From: Seriola aureovittata
Lineage: Eukaryota > Chordata > Actinopteri > Carangiformes > Carangidae
Length of the DNA: 64,000 bases
Direction: 5' to 3'
Assembly: GCF_021018895.1 (NCBI RefSeq)
Contig: NC_079373.1
Span: forward strand, 22,900,376 to 22,964,375
Position 1 is the stretch's first letter. Each line of letters begins with the position of its first letter. The notes under the pieces are model-generated. The model was given only the letters and a program-made list of their open reading frames with translations. It made no database searches and had not been told where the DNA came from. The position numbers and the translations under genes are program-made. This document shows, in pieces, positions 53,654 to 64,000 of this stretch.

Positions 53654-56600
53654 GTAAGCGCTACCAAGTCGGTAGCTAACATCCCAAATTCCCTTCACTG
53701 CATCCTCATTTCCTTCACTTGTGGCTTTTCCTTGCATCCTTGTCCCTCCCACCAACGACACAAGGGTGGATGCGAGGAAAAGACGGGAGGAAAGAGGGAC
53801 CAAGAAAAGAGAAATTTGATGTCCTTTCCTCCGAACTGTCATTTAAAGCGACATCTCGTTCTGACGATGGCGGCGCAGCTGGATCAGTTGTCATTTCTTC
53901 CTTAATGAACTTACTGCAGCGCTTTGGTGTTGCTCATTAATGCACCGTCCACATTAAAAAAGAAGGATGGACAGTTAACACCACCAGTGCAGATGTGTTT
54001 TTTTTGCAGTCTTGCTGCATGTTTCAACCATAAATAACAATCACATGTTTATCAGAGGTGAATAAAAACTAAATTTGAATCTATAATAATAATAAATGAT
54101 ACTCGAACCTCATTAATGTCCAAAAGATACACTACTACACAAACCTTATCTTGATGATTGCATGATGAATGATGAAAGAAGTTTTCCCAGGGTTCATTAA
54201 TTACAAGTTTAATATGTAGTTAGGTCTGAGGGCTATCACCAGAGCCACGTTTTAAAACCTATTATCAGCTGTATGTAGCTCATAGTGGCGCAGTAGTGTC
54301 AGTCGATATCACACTCAAAAATCCAGTTAATTAATGCACATTGGCAAGCATACTTTGTATTTTGTATTTTAGGAGTCACATCCCTAAGAAAACTACCAGT
54401 TTAATATTTTCTGATAACAGTGGTAAAAGTGGCAAATACTGTTCTGCACTTGTGACATCGCCACATTTCTCAGGGTTATATACAGTACTTGCATTGTAAC
54501 ATGTAACTGGAGTCCTGTTTGCTGCACCCAGTTCAGCCTTGGCCAACAAGATGAACTTACAGCAGGGTAAATGTTTAATGTGGTGCACAATCAGTATGTG
54601 GGAAAACAGAGCAGTGACCCTGCACATTCAGAGGAGGGGGGGGGGGGCAGTAGATTTATTGTGAATTTTCTCAAAATAAATGGTTATTTTGTGACTGATA
54701 CACTAAAACTTGCCATAAAAAACATAACTAATGCCTAATGTGTTATTCTTTTTGTGTGATGTGATATTGTTAAATAACAGCAGAGGGAGGCTCTATCATC
54801 CAAAGACATTTTTTACCAAGATATAATTACCGGATATACGACTATGGTTAGGTTCCCTGCACTCATTTATCAAGTGTGTGCATCATCTCACCCTCAGATT
54901 ATCGTAACACATTTTCACATGAAGTAGAAGTGAACAAACGAGCTTTCACACAGGCTGCACTGTCGCGTCTGAAGCTCATCAAGTTGCCGCTGACCTCATC
55001 TCATCAAGTGCTCTGAGTTTGCCATTCCGGCTCTCAGTGACCGCAAATAGAAATACATTAAAAATCCCATTTGTGATAACATCAGCCAATCACTAACAAG
55101 GAAATTAGAGCCACTTATCAACAGAGTTTAGATATGTTGGTCATATTGCGTTCCATGATGAAGAGTGTTTTTTTTTTCTCTCTCTGATTAAGCATCTTGT
55201 GGGAATAGTAGTGGGAGCACTCCATTGGTTAATGACTTTGATGCTGGTGTCGTTGATGTAACTGTGCCACCATGTAATGATGGCAGGCAGAGCAGCGACT
55301 GCAAGACTTTTCATCCCACTTCTCTCCTTTAACCCCCCCCCCCTTTGTGTTGTGGCCTTCAGAAAACATGGCTACAAGGCAATGGAACAGGACACCAGAC
55401 ATCATGAGTTGTACAGATTATCAGAGGCAGACAGTGGAATACAAACTACATATTAAATCAGGCCTTGTTCTACAATGAAATCTGTATCTCTCTGATACTG
55501 TGTCATCACCAGAGTATGTTAAAATGCAGGGACTTAAATGCAGGTAGCACCACTACAGCAAAAATATGATATACAGCAGCTGTGTCCCAGTGTCCTACTA
55601 CAAATTTTAAGGTTTTACTTTCTGCATACCCCAATGGATACTGGATTTTTGAGGCAAATAATCAATTTGGGTATCTAAGAATAAGAAAAAAAAGATCCTA
55701 GTAACATTATATTGTCCAGTGTTTATTTAAACTAACATCCGTTGTTGTAAATTGTGGTTGGACATTTTATTTATCAACTGTAACTTTACATATTGTCCAA
55801 GATGACCGCAGTGCAGAGAGAATCCGGCTGCACTTACGCTAGGCTTTATTTATAACACATGGACTATAAATACTTCTTTCCTCAACACAAAAGGAAAACA
55901 AAAAGGATTGAAATGTAACATTATATTGTTCAATATTTATTTTGTTTCAAACACATTTGACATAAAACTAACATCCTGTGTTTGAGTGGTTGGTGGTTCG
56001 ATCCCTTTCTTCTCCTGTCCATGTGGCTGCTGCCATATGTGTGTGAGTGCATGTGTGAATGGGTGAATGAGAGACAAATAGCAGATATCTTTGGATAAAA
56101 GTACTATATAAATGTAATTTGATAAGGATACCTTAAAGTTATTGAGATAGAGAGAAGACATGCATGTACTGTGCAGGACGTGTTACAGTTGGAAAAATAT
56201 TCTTGTCAAACCACAAATTACACAAACTGTATAACGGAGAAACTGTTTATAAATGACCTCAAACATACTCAGATATTGGCATTTCAGTACTCCAGTTTCT
56301 TGTTACCAGCATATACACCAATGCCAATACTTAGTGTCAGCAGCTAGCTAACATATGCTGATGTATTGGTTGGACATGCAGGTTTTAAGTATATAGTGTT
56401 ATATATTTACCAATATACAGTTCACAAAAGAAACTGCTCACACCTGCAAGAAATGTAAATACAACCATATAAAATAAAAATATATTATATAAATATATTA
56501 AATCTTTTAGAATCTCTGAAATTTAATTGGCAGTGGTACTTGAACCTGATGGTATTTCCTGTTAGTACAGAACGGTAAAGTTTAGTGAAAAGATGTTGTC

Positions 56601-58122
56601 ATACACTCATTGCAAAAACAGTGAACTATTAAGATTAGCATATAGTGCATATATGTCACGGCTGATGGGAGCAGCACGAGCAGGGAGGAGCCTCAAAAGA
56701 TGTAGATGCAGTGAAGTTACAAGGAACCGGTGACGACGGCAGGTTTGAAAACAGGCTCAGGCGTGAGTGGGCAGTGACTCGCAGGTGATTGCAAATGTGG
56801 AACAGGTGAGCAGGTGGAATTGTAGATGGGGAGAAAAGTCCAGGGACATCTGGTGGACAGATGGAGAACGGCAGATCTGTGGAAGACGGAGGGGAGAACG
56901 TGGCTCAGGAGACGTGAGCGGAGGCTGGAGACGGGGGCCTGAAGTGGAAGTGGGAGGCTGAATGTTGTAATGGAAACGGGACACAGCTCTCACTGCAGGC
57001 TTTTTTCGATGGCAGGTATTAGCACAGGTGGCACAGGTGAAACAAATAACATTAACGATGACTCAGTAAATGATCACCATCGTTAATTACATGGATCGCA
57101 CCTGTGCGTTTCCTGCTGCTACAGACGTAAAAGTCTGTGTCCATGCAGCAGTTCCAGCACGGGTGTCTTGTAACTTGCGTTGACTTTTGACCTCCCTTTG
57201 GAAAGTGATGACGGTATTACAAGTATTTCATAAATGTACAACAGATCTCCAAAGCTGACACGCTCACAATAGAAACCTGTCTTCCTCATGGAGCTGTTTT
57301 AGGCCCGTGCTGGAGGCGGTGCAGCAGTTTGGATCTGGGCTGAGTTGACAGGGCATGAATAAGTTTTTCCTCTGTGCACTCCGGCTTTAATAAGCTACAG
57401 CCTGGATGGATAAATGAACGGGAGAATGGGTTCACGTTCTGTTTGTTTCTTTATTCATATTGTGCTCATATCTTCTCAACCGGCCAAAAGTTATCTGTTT
57501 ATATAATGCTACTGCACAGGCTGTCTTAGTATCATGTGTGATACCCTCACCCTAACCCACCCTTTGATACCCAGGCTCCAAATGTCCCCACAGATGTACT
57601 AAATACTACAAAAATGTGTCAAATAAGTACCGTAACCCCACCGTTTAATGATTTGTGTATTACAAACGAAAGGAGAAAATATTCAACCTTTACAGTGATA
57701 TATTCTCTCCTTCTGCCCACATTCAGACGCACAAACAGATATTCAACCAGACCTTTTAGCATTGTTTTCATTATGTTCTGTTTATTAATTTTGGTGCTTA
57801 ATGTGCTGTATGCAGGCACTGTAATGTGTAGCTGTTTTTCAAAGACATTTGAGTGCATCCAGATGTGTGTTGCGAGAGTGTGCGCCTTACAGTGTGTGTG
57901 GCTGCCAGGGAAATGATCCAGGTGACACATGGACATTTTGGAAATATTCAGGAGGATGTATGGCTCTGATTAAGTTCTGTTGTTCCGAGTACGCACAGCT
58001 TCATTTGAGGGCTTCTTGCAAATGTACTGGTAATACACCGAATAGATCAGTATTTCAGTCACATTTCAGTTTTGAGTAATGGCATTAATAATCTTTGTCT
58101 CTCCTCCGTCACAACTCTCCAG
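53654..58122. other. Second ppfibp2 intron
   Basis: No coding exon is recognised in about 4.5 kb. It holds a poly-G run (about 54636-54648), a SINE tail at 55975-56125 and AT-rich DNA. Confidence 0.6.
55975..56125. mobile_element. SINE fragment
   Basis: It contains ggtggttcgatccc (B box) and then tgtgtgaatgggtgaatgag and tttggataaaagtactatat, the characteristic 3' end of a fish tRNA-SINE. Confidence 0.7.
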
Positions 58123-58331
58123 GTTCGAAAGCAGCAGCGGTGGAGTTCTCCAACAGCATGTATGACCTGGGTTCTCCCATAAGCACCGGTCCTCTGCAGG
58201 TCGTCCAGTTAGCCGAGGACCTCAAACTCGCCTTGGAGCTCCAACCCAACCAGGAGGAGAGGGAGAGCCTGAGGGCGCAGCTACAGACAGAGACAGCACA
58301 GGCTCTCATAAACTGGCTACAGAGTGGAGCC
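58123..58331 (+). CDS. ppfibp2: Liprin-beta (ppfibp2) second coding exon
   Basis: The exon is 209 nt; the acceptor tctccag ends at 58122 and the donor gtgagt begins at 58332. It continues the frame from 53653 with GSKAAAVEFSNSMYDLGSP, then VVQLAEDLKLALELQ and a segment ending ALINWLQSGA. It corresponds to the liprin-beta N-terminal region with LxLxEDLRLALE and an EWxxS-type helix end. It ends in phase 0. The coiled-coil exon expected next (NETYQERLARLE in human) is not found before the window ends. ppfibp2 is preferred to ppfibp1 because of the ASHxLEAALEQMD start and the LALE motif. Confidence 0.88.
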
Positions 58332-58959
58332 GTGAGTACTTTATTTGACTTTTTGACTCATTTCTAATGGTACGATATGTTCTCGGTTGCAGCCACGTCA
58401 ATGGAAATGCGGCACTTCATTTATCTGTCATATCAAGCTGTATCACGACATGTTTTTGAGTAGTGAAAAATAATTTGATTCCAGTTTATACTGATTGTTG
58501 TAGATTTTTTTTCCAGCATGGTGGATTGTTTTTGCTTTTTGCCATTCATGGTGTATTCTTGGTGTTTGCCGCCGTTAAAAACAGAAGAAGAAGAAATAGC
58601 TGAAAATGAGCCTCGGTCTAGACTGTGGATTCTGCTTGTTATTCTTGGCTTTCTGAGCATGAGGAACTGCTGTCTGCTTTCCTTATTCCCACAAAGCATC
58701 ATGTTGTGATGTTACAGATTATGTTCTCACACTCAGTGAACCACAGTTCTCTTAGAAAAAGGCTAATACTAATAATTTATTTTATACACCCCAAAGACGC
58801 CTGAAAAGGAATCTTTTGGTTCCATATTTGGATGCTGAAAAGCCACAGAAAATGAAACTGGTTTATTTCTTGGAAACAATTATTATATAACAACCCCTAT
58901 ACCGAAATACTGTCTAAATGACTACAGACAGTTTCTCCTAAGTTACCCAACAAACTATG

Positions 58960-59091
58960 CAGGGCTGCACATTAAGGCCCTTGCTCTTTGTGCCAGCAAT
59001 GGAGGCCCTCGCTGACAGCGTTCGATCACATCTGGGAATTCATGAATATCATATTTATGTGGACGATACTCTCCTTTTCATATCTCTTCAT
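58960..59091 (+). mobile_element. L1-like LINE reverse transcriptase fragment
   Basis: One frame reads QGCTLRPLLFVPAMEALADS, then HIYVDDTLLFIS, aligning to the QGCPLSPLLF and Y-x-DD catalytic blocks of an L1-clade reverse transcriptase. The YVDD codons are at 59056-59067. Only about 44 codons survive; it is dead. Confidence 0.85.
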
Positions 59092-59137
59092 ATATATGTA
59101 TATATATATACTATATATATATAGTATATATATATAT
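59080..59137. repeat. AT-rich palindrome next to LINE fragment
   Basis: TA repeats with cta and tag placed symmetrically form an inverted repeat, lying between the LINE fragment and the family A repeat. Confidence 0.8.
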
Positions 59138-59140
59138 CCA

Positions 59141-59398
59141 CCAACAAGTCCTCCAACCTGACTTACCATTATGTGTTGTTACCGCTCGAATACAAACAAT
59201 AGGAGTGTATCAGCGACAGGCGTACCAGAACTTTGTTGCCATGGTAACAATAATAACTGCGCGGTTCAAGTTGTGGATTGAGTCCAGGCACAAAAACTCA
59301 GGTCAGGGAAGGTTTAGGAAAAGATAACTGTCTGGGTACTTCCTTAAGTTTAAAGTGCCTTCGTTGTCATGGTTACAATAATAAATATGCGGTTAAGG
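59141..59398. repeat. Dispersed repeat family A, copies 2 and 3
   Basis: Copy 2 (59141-59290) shares the start caacaagtcctccaacctga and the caggcgtac...tttgttgccatgg block with 50321. A second partial copy of the ttgtcatggttacaataata block lies at 59361-59398. Confidence 0.7.
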
Positions 59399-62034
59399 TC
59401 AATGAACAGCGGTATCCCTTGTGAAATCCACCCTAACCATCATTTCATCCCGTCGTATTTGCTGCGACCACTAGAGGCCGCCTGTTGTTAAAACCTGTCA
59501 GGTCATTTTTTTTCACCGGAGAAGCTACAAAGCAAAAAGCAGCTAAAAACACAGCCTTCAAACCATGTTGCCAGTTCGCTTGTGCGTCAATAGCCAGGAA
59601 GTTTCAGGAGCTGCTCATTTAAAATTAGCAGATAAACTCTCACTGACCTTAGAAATTATACAGCTGAGTTAGAAGTTACACCCTGTGCCCGGTGTACATC
59701 TCACTGTGAATAAATGATGCGTTCACTTTCACCCATGGATCGCCTGGTGGTGCACGTTGCATGTTATATAAGTGAAGTCAACGTGAAGCCGACAAGCTCC
59801 TGAGAAATGGAGTCAGATACACAACATGATGACTAAAAGAAGCAGCTGTTTTATGTTGAAAGGACTCTTTCAGCAGGGAATATTTGTGTTTATGGTATAC
59901 AGTGTTTTTCTTTCTGCCCCTTCTTTTCTAGGTCAGAGTTTTTCATAACACATTAGCAGAGAGAAGCTCCATGTATCTGTTCATTCAGCACTGATTAGAG
60001 CAGACTCTCTGGTGTAGCTGTCCCCCATGTCAACGACAGAGCTTCACTTTATGATGATGTAACAACATTAATGTAGGTGTCGCCCGCATGTGAGCGGGTC
60101 GTCCGTAGAGTCTTCCTCCTATATGTTTTAGTCGAACCTGTGGAGGTTTAAAGCGAAATGTAAAAAACAGTTGAGTGACTTCGACAATGAAGGAACAGCT
60201 CGTGTGCAGAACTGTAAGCTCTCATCGTCCGGTGTTTTCACAGCGGAGGGACAGAAACAGTCAGAGGGTCAGACGGGGTCAGCTGAAGGGTCAGAGGGAG
60301 AGGAGCGGAAATTTTGCATGTCTCTGTGAGGATGAACTCATGGCTCATTTGGTCTCTTGTCACAGTCATCAGTATTTCTTTCTTTCTTTCATTCTTCCTT
60401 TCTTTTTTCATTTCTTTCTTTCTTCCTTCCTTCCTTCCTCTCATTTATAAAATCCATAGCAACAGAAGGAGAGAGGGGAACGAGTGGAGAGAGACTTTGG
60501 ACGTGTTCCATAAAGTTTTCCTCGGGGACACTATTACAACTCGGCTATTATCAACTTCCTGTGCTGAGCTCCCTCCCTCACACCCTCTGCCTGTCCTGTG
60601 TAGCTGCTCTAACTTGTTTACATCTCTCAACATTTTACATCTCTCTCTCCACTTTCCATCACTCTCTTTCATTTCCTGCAACTCACACCCTCCCTCTGCT
60701 CTCTGACTTGAGTCTGTTTGGAAATGAGGTACTTAGTGTAGAGGTTAGACGCTCTTTGGGACGAGGGCTGAACTGCTCAGGACTGTTAAGGTAAGGTCAA
60801 ACTACTTCAGTTTGTACTATTTGTTTGGTATATGACTGAAAGTGTCTGTGCCTTCTGTTGAATTCACTGACATGCAGCTGTTGCTATTTGTAGATTCAGT
60901 TGCATGTGATAGTTGAGTTTGTTGCTGTTGCGGAGTTTTCTCCTGCAGAGGTTGCTGTTTTCAGCGTCGAGCGTTACACGCTGACTGGAAAAGGAAAAGT
61001 GGATCTTGGATCCGGTTCAGCTCCTACATTGTTTCGACAGCAGATGTCTCACATGTTGCACACACAGTAACTGACCAGCCCTCCACTGCTTTCTGTCTTT
61101 GTCTCTGACTTTGAGCAGTTGAAACTTCTTTGACTGTAGTGGCTTCTAGTCTTTGACGGTCAGTGATTAAGGCTCATTGGCTTTGATTTTTACAAATTGT
61201 ACCACCAAAAAAAAGGAGGTTGTTTAAGATAAATATTCACCCTGATTTCATGTCCCCATGCAGATGTTTTTGTGTTTTCTGCTGCACACACACAGTTTGT
61301 TGTGAGTACGGTTCTCTCATTGTGAGTTGCACCGTAGCGTAAAGTGGTTACTTAAGGTGTTTACTAATTTACTAAGTAGATAGTTGAGAGTAGAGGAATG
61401 AGGGGAGAGAGAGACGAGGAGAGGTCCACAGCCTGAATCAGACTGGGCATGTTATTGTCCAGACCACCACAAGGGCACCGCATCACGTTCTGAATTTGAA
61501 CCCTATCACCAGACAAAAATGGTACTGGACAATTCTGGAAAATTCCTGATTTAATTTAGTTCCAACTCTTTTTTTCCTTCTTTTTTTACATCCGATGCCG
61601 GTGACTTTTACAATTCTCTCTTCCCACAATATCTGCACATGGCAGCTACATCATGGTTAAGGTTAAGGAAAGGTTAGGAAACAAAATCATTTGTTTTACG
61701 GTTAGGCAAAGATCGCTTTTGAAAAACTCAAGAGCAAGAAACAATGTTCTTGTCAGTCTGAATAATCCACAAACCTCGCTGTTTGTTCAGTGGAAGGTAG
61801 TTGCGGTGAAAACTTCACTCGGCCTGTGAATTTCAATCGCAGATGAACAAAAGCCTGGCAGATTATCAAGGCAGCTCGTATGTAAGGTTGGCTGCTCCCT
61901 CTCATCCTCATCCTGTCCACCTTCTCCCCCTTCCTGCTCCTCCCTGCTGACCTACAGCAACAGCATTAAAGCCACTTGCGCTCTGCAATTAGTCTGCACC
62001 CTGCAGGCCTCTCTCCAGGGGATAATCCACTGTG

Positions 62035-62036
<2 letters not shown>

Positions 62037-62084
<48 letters not shown>
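62037..62084. repeat. (CA)n microsatellite
   Basis: About 48 bases of pure CA in the third ppfibp2 intron. Confidence 0.95.
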
Positions 62085-62088
<4 letters not shown>

Positions 62089-63009
62089 TCAGATGCACAC
62101 ATGTAAACACAGGAAGCATCATGAGTGTATCATTGGCAGGAAGTTGCAGCTCATAGCTGCTGAGTCAGAGAGCGTAACATGTTTTCAGATGATCTCGTGT
62201 TTTGGGATTAGACTGTTTTAGAGTTTTTACAAAACTAGTAGAAAGAGAAAAACCCAAACCTAACTCTAACTCTTTTTTTCATCTTTAAAGCTGATAGTTG
62301 GCAAGTTTTTGTGATCAGTGTCACCCCCTCTCTTTCTCCCTGACTTCTCTGCCTCTCTCTGCTGTAGCTGGTGTAATAAAGGCACAACTGCACTTGTAGG
62401 CATGAACAGCAGTGAAGAGTGCTGAGCCTTAAATTGACCTATGCCGCAATGCAAATATGGGAAGGTAAACAACAATAAACACAACAGCATTTAGTTTTGT
62501 TTTATGTTTTTTCTGAACTCTATTAACACTCACACAAATGGAGATGAACTCACGGAGCTTTATGCACAACTTTTAAGACACTTTAAACAGCTTGTGATGG
62601 ACTGAATAGTCACGATATTCATAATTGTGTGTGCGTGCCTGTGTGTGTGCGTGTGTGTAAATGAAGCTGTCATTCAGACAAATGGCCGACATTGTGATGG
62701 TGAACGGTTTTGTAAAATACACAGAAAATGGGAACCTGAGCAAATGGGTTTAAACATCAGAGTCACAGAGACAGACAGATGGGGAGAGGGGGGAGGTAAA
62801 GAGAGAGAGAGGGGGAGAAAGTCTTTCACTCCTGCAGACAGTGTTTTGAAGTCTCCAGGCACTGTGAGTGTAACTTAATTAAAAAGAGCACAAGCGAGGG
62901 GGAGAGAGATCTGGCATGGTTCGTGTTTGTGCTGACATTACAGCCTGTTGCTGCTTTGTTTGTGTGTCGGACATTAGATGCTGCTGATGTGTGTGAGGGA
63001 GCGACAGAA

Positions 63010-63014
<5 letters not shown>

Positions 63015-63042
<28 letters not shown>
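63015..63042. repeat. (GA)n microsatellite
   Basis: A short pure GA repeat at the left edge of the purine-rich region. Confidence 0.9.
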
Positions 63043-63047
<5 letters not shown>

Positions 63048-63120
63048 ATTAGACTCAGATGCAAACAGATGACAGGAAAAGAAGAAAAACACCACCCCCC
63101 TCCTTCCTGGGCTCGGCCAT

Positions 63121-63420
63121 TTGGCTGTCAGACGGACCTCAGAAAGGAGGGAGAAGAAAAGAGGGGAAGCGGCTCTGAAGTAAAGAAAAGAAGAAAAGAG
63201 GGGAGGGGGGCAGGAACAAGGTAAAAGAGGAGAGGAGCAACAACTCCAACCAGAACAGAGAGAGAAAGAGAGAGAGAGGAGGGTGAGGAGGAGGCAGCGA
63301 GTGTCTGATGAAAAGAGAGAGAAGTGAGAGAAAGTGGAGAGAGCAAAAGAGAAAGAAAAGAGTGATAGTAAAAGGAAGGAAAAGAAGAAAGAAGTACTGG
63401 AGGAGGAAGAGAAGGAGGGA
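63121..63420. repeat. Long purine-rich tract
   Basis: About 300 bases dominated by A and G on the plus strand (GAGA, GAAAAG and GGAGG words), immediately upstream of the candidate alternative exon. It could be a 5' UTR or a triplex-prone tract. Confidence 0.8.
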
Positions 63421-63700
63421 GGACTAAACACGGGGGAGTTCTCCCGCTCAGGAGGCAGCGATCGTAAAACGCCCTCCTCCACAGCTGTGAACATTGCTGT
63501 CACACACACACACACACTCACTCACACACACTTGCTTGACAGTACTCACATGCTACAAACTCAAGAACACACTCTTTCTTTGTCCTGTCTGTGGACTGTG
63601 TCTACACACACACACACACTCACACACACACACATACTAATACTGATAAAATCGGACATAAACCCAGAGGAAAAAGGCAGGGCAGCGATGGGCTGGGAGC

Positions 63701-63748
63701 ATGGAGACTCCTATTGACTTCTACAGGCACTTCTCCTGGCTCAAAAAG
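63701..63748 (+). CDS. Candidate alternative first coding exon, METPIDFYRHFSWLKK
   Basis: The ATG at 63701 has A at -3 and G at +4. It opens a 16-codon frame ending exactly at the donor gtgagt (63749) in phase 0, the same phase as the end of the ppfibp2 exon at 58331, so it could splice to the same next exon. A purine-rich stretch lies upstream, and an overlapping short ORF (MGWEHGDSY) precedes it in another frame. I do not recognise the peptide. It could instead be the first exon of another gene. Confidence 0.4.
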
Positions 63749-64000
63749 GTGAGTCTCAGGGGTTTGACTTTACTTTCACGTCGTTTTCCTCTTCTTTTTT
63801 TTTTGACTTTCATCCCACGCTCCTTGTTGCACAGTCTTTTAAAGAGTTTCCAAAGAGAAGATCAGTGTTTAAAGGAAAAGGAGAAGCTCCTCTGTCCCTG
63901 TGAGATATTCACTGTCCCGCTTTAGATGCATGTTATTGTCCTGTTCTTATTGTCTTGCTTCCCGGTGATTGACTGTTTTCTGATGTAATTTCCCACAGTT

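Larger units (their letters stand above)
58332..63700. other. Third ppfibp2 intron (to the candidate alternative exon)
   Basis: No exon matching the liprin-beta coiled coil is present. It contains the LINE fragment, AT palindrome and family A repeat copies described separately, a CTTT/CCTT tract at 60378-60440 and (CA)n at 62037-62084. Confidence 0.55.

Noticed and set aside
62826..63521. 231-codon minus-strand frame rich in S, F and L
   Set aside because: It is the complement of the purine-rich tract; the low-complexity composition explains its length.

Overview
The window is vertebrate nuclear DNA, most likely from a ray-finned (teleost) fish. Coding sequence is sparse and split into short exons with canonical GT/AG junctions. 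The intervening DNA is full of (CA)n and (GA)n microsatellites and of dispersed repeats of fish type (tRNA-derived SINE pieces, Tc1-like and MITE-like DNA elements, a scrap of an L1-like reverse transcriptase). No species can be named from the sequence alone.

Two protein-coding genes are supported. On the minus strand is a complete coding set for the circadian bHLH-PAS transcription factor BMAL1 (bmal1/arntl): 17 coding exons run from the ATG at 20403 down to the stop at 7478. All splice phases agree and the assembled protein is 620 residues, against 626 in human. Two upstream exons, at 21023-21086 and ending at 32000, appear to be 5' leader. The promoter near 32.1 kb carries two ROR/REV-ERB response elements laid out as in the mammalian Bmal1 promoter. 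On the plus strand, starting head-to-head about 3 kb away, is the 5' part of a liprin-beta gene, best matched by ppfibp2: a leader exon ending at 35359, coding exons at 53549-53653 and 58123-58331, and a possible alternative first exon at 63701-63748. The rest of that gene lies beyond the right edge.

Layout: 1-7477 is the bmal1 downstream flank, with an unmapped 3' UTR and no recognised gene; 7478-20403 holds bmal1 coding exons; 20404-32000 is its 5' leader and large first intron; 32.0-32.3 kb is its promoter; 32.3-35.0 kb is intergenic; 35.0-64.0 kb is the 5' portion of ppfibp2, mostly introns.

The two products are not known to share a pathway: BMAL1 drives the circadian feedback loop in the nucleus, while liprin-beta is a cytoplasmic and cortical scaffold. 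The most interesting signals are regulatory: the tandem ROREs, three consecutive frame-preserving micro-exons before the bHLH domain with a long CU tract beside one of them, an intron that opens with a CA repeat and closes with a UG repeat, and a possible in-frame N-terminal extension of BMAL1.
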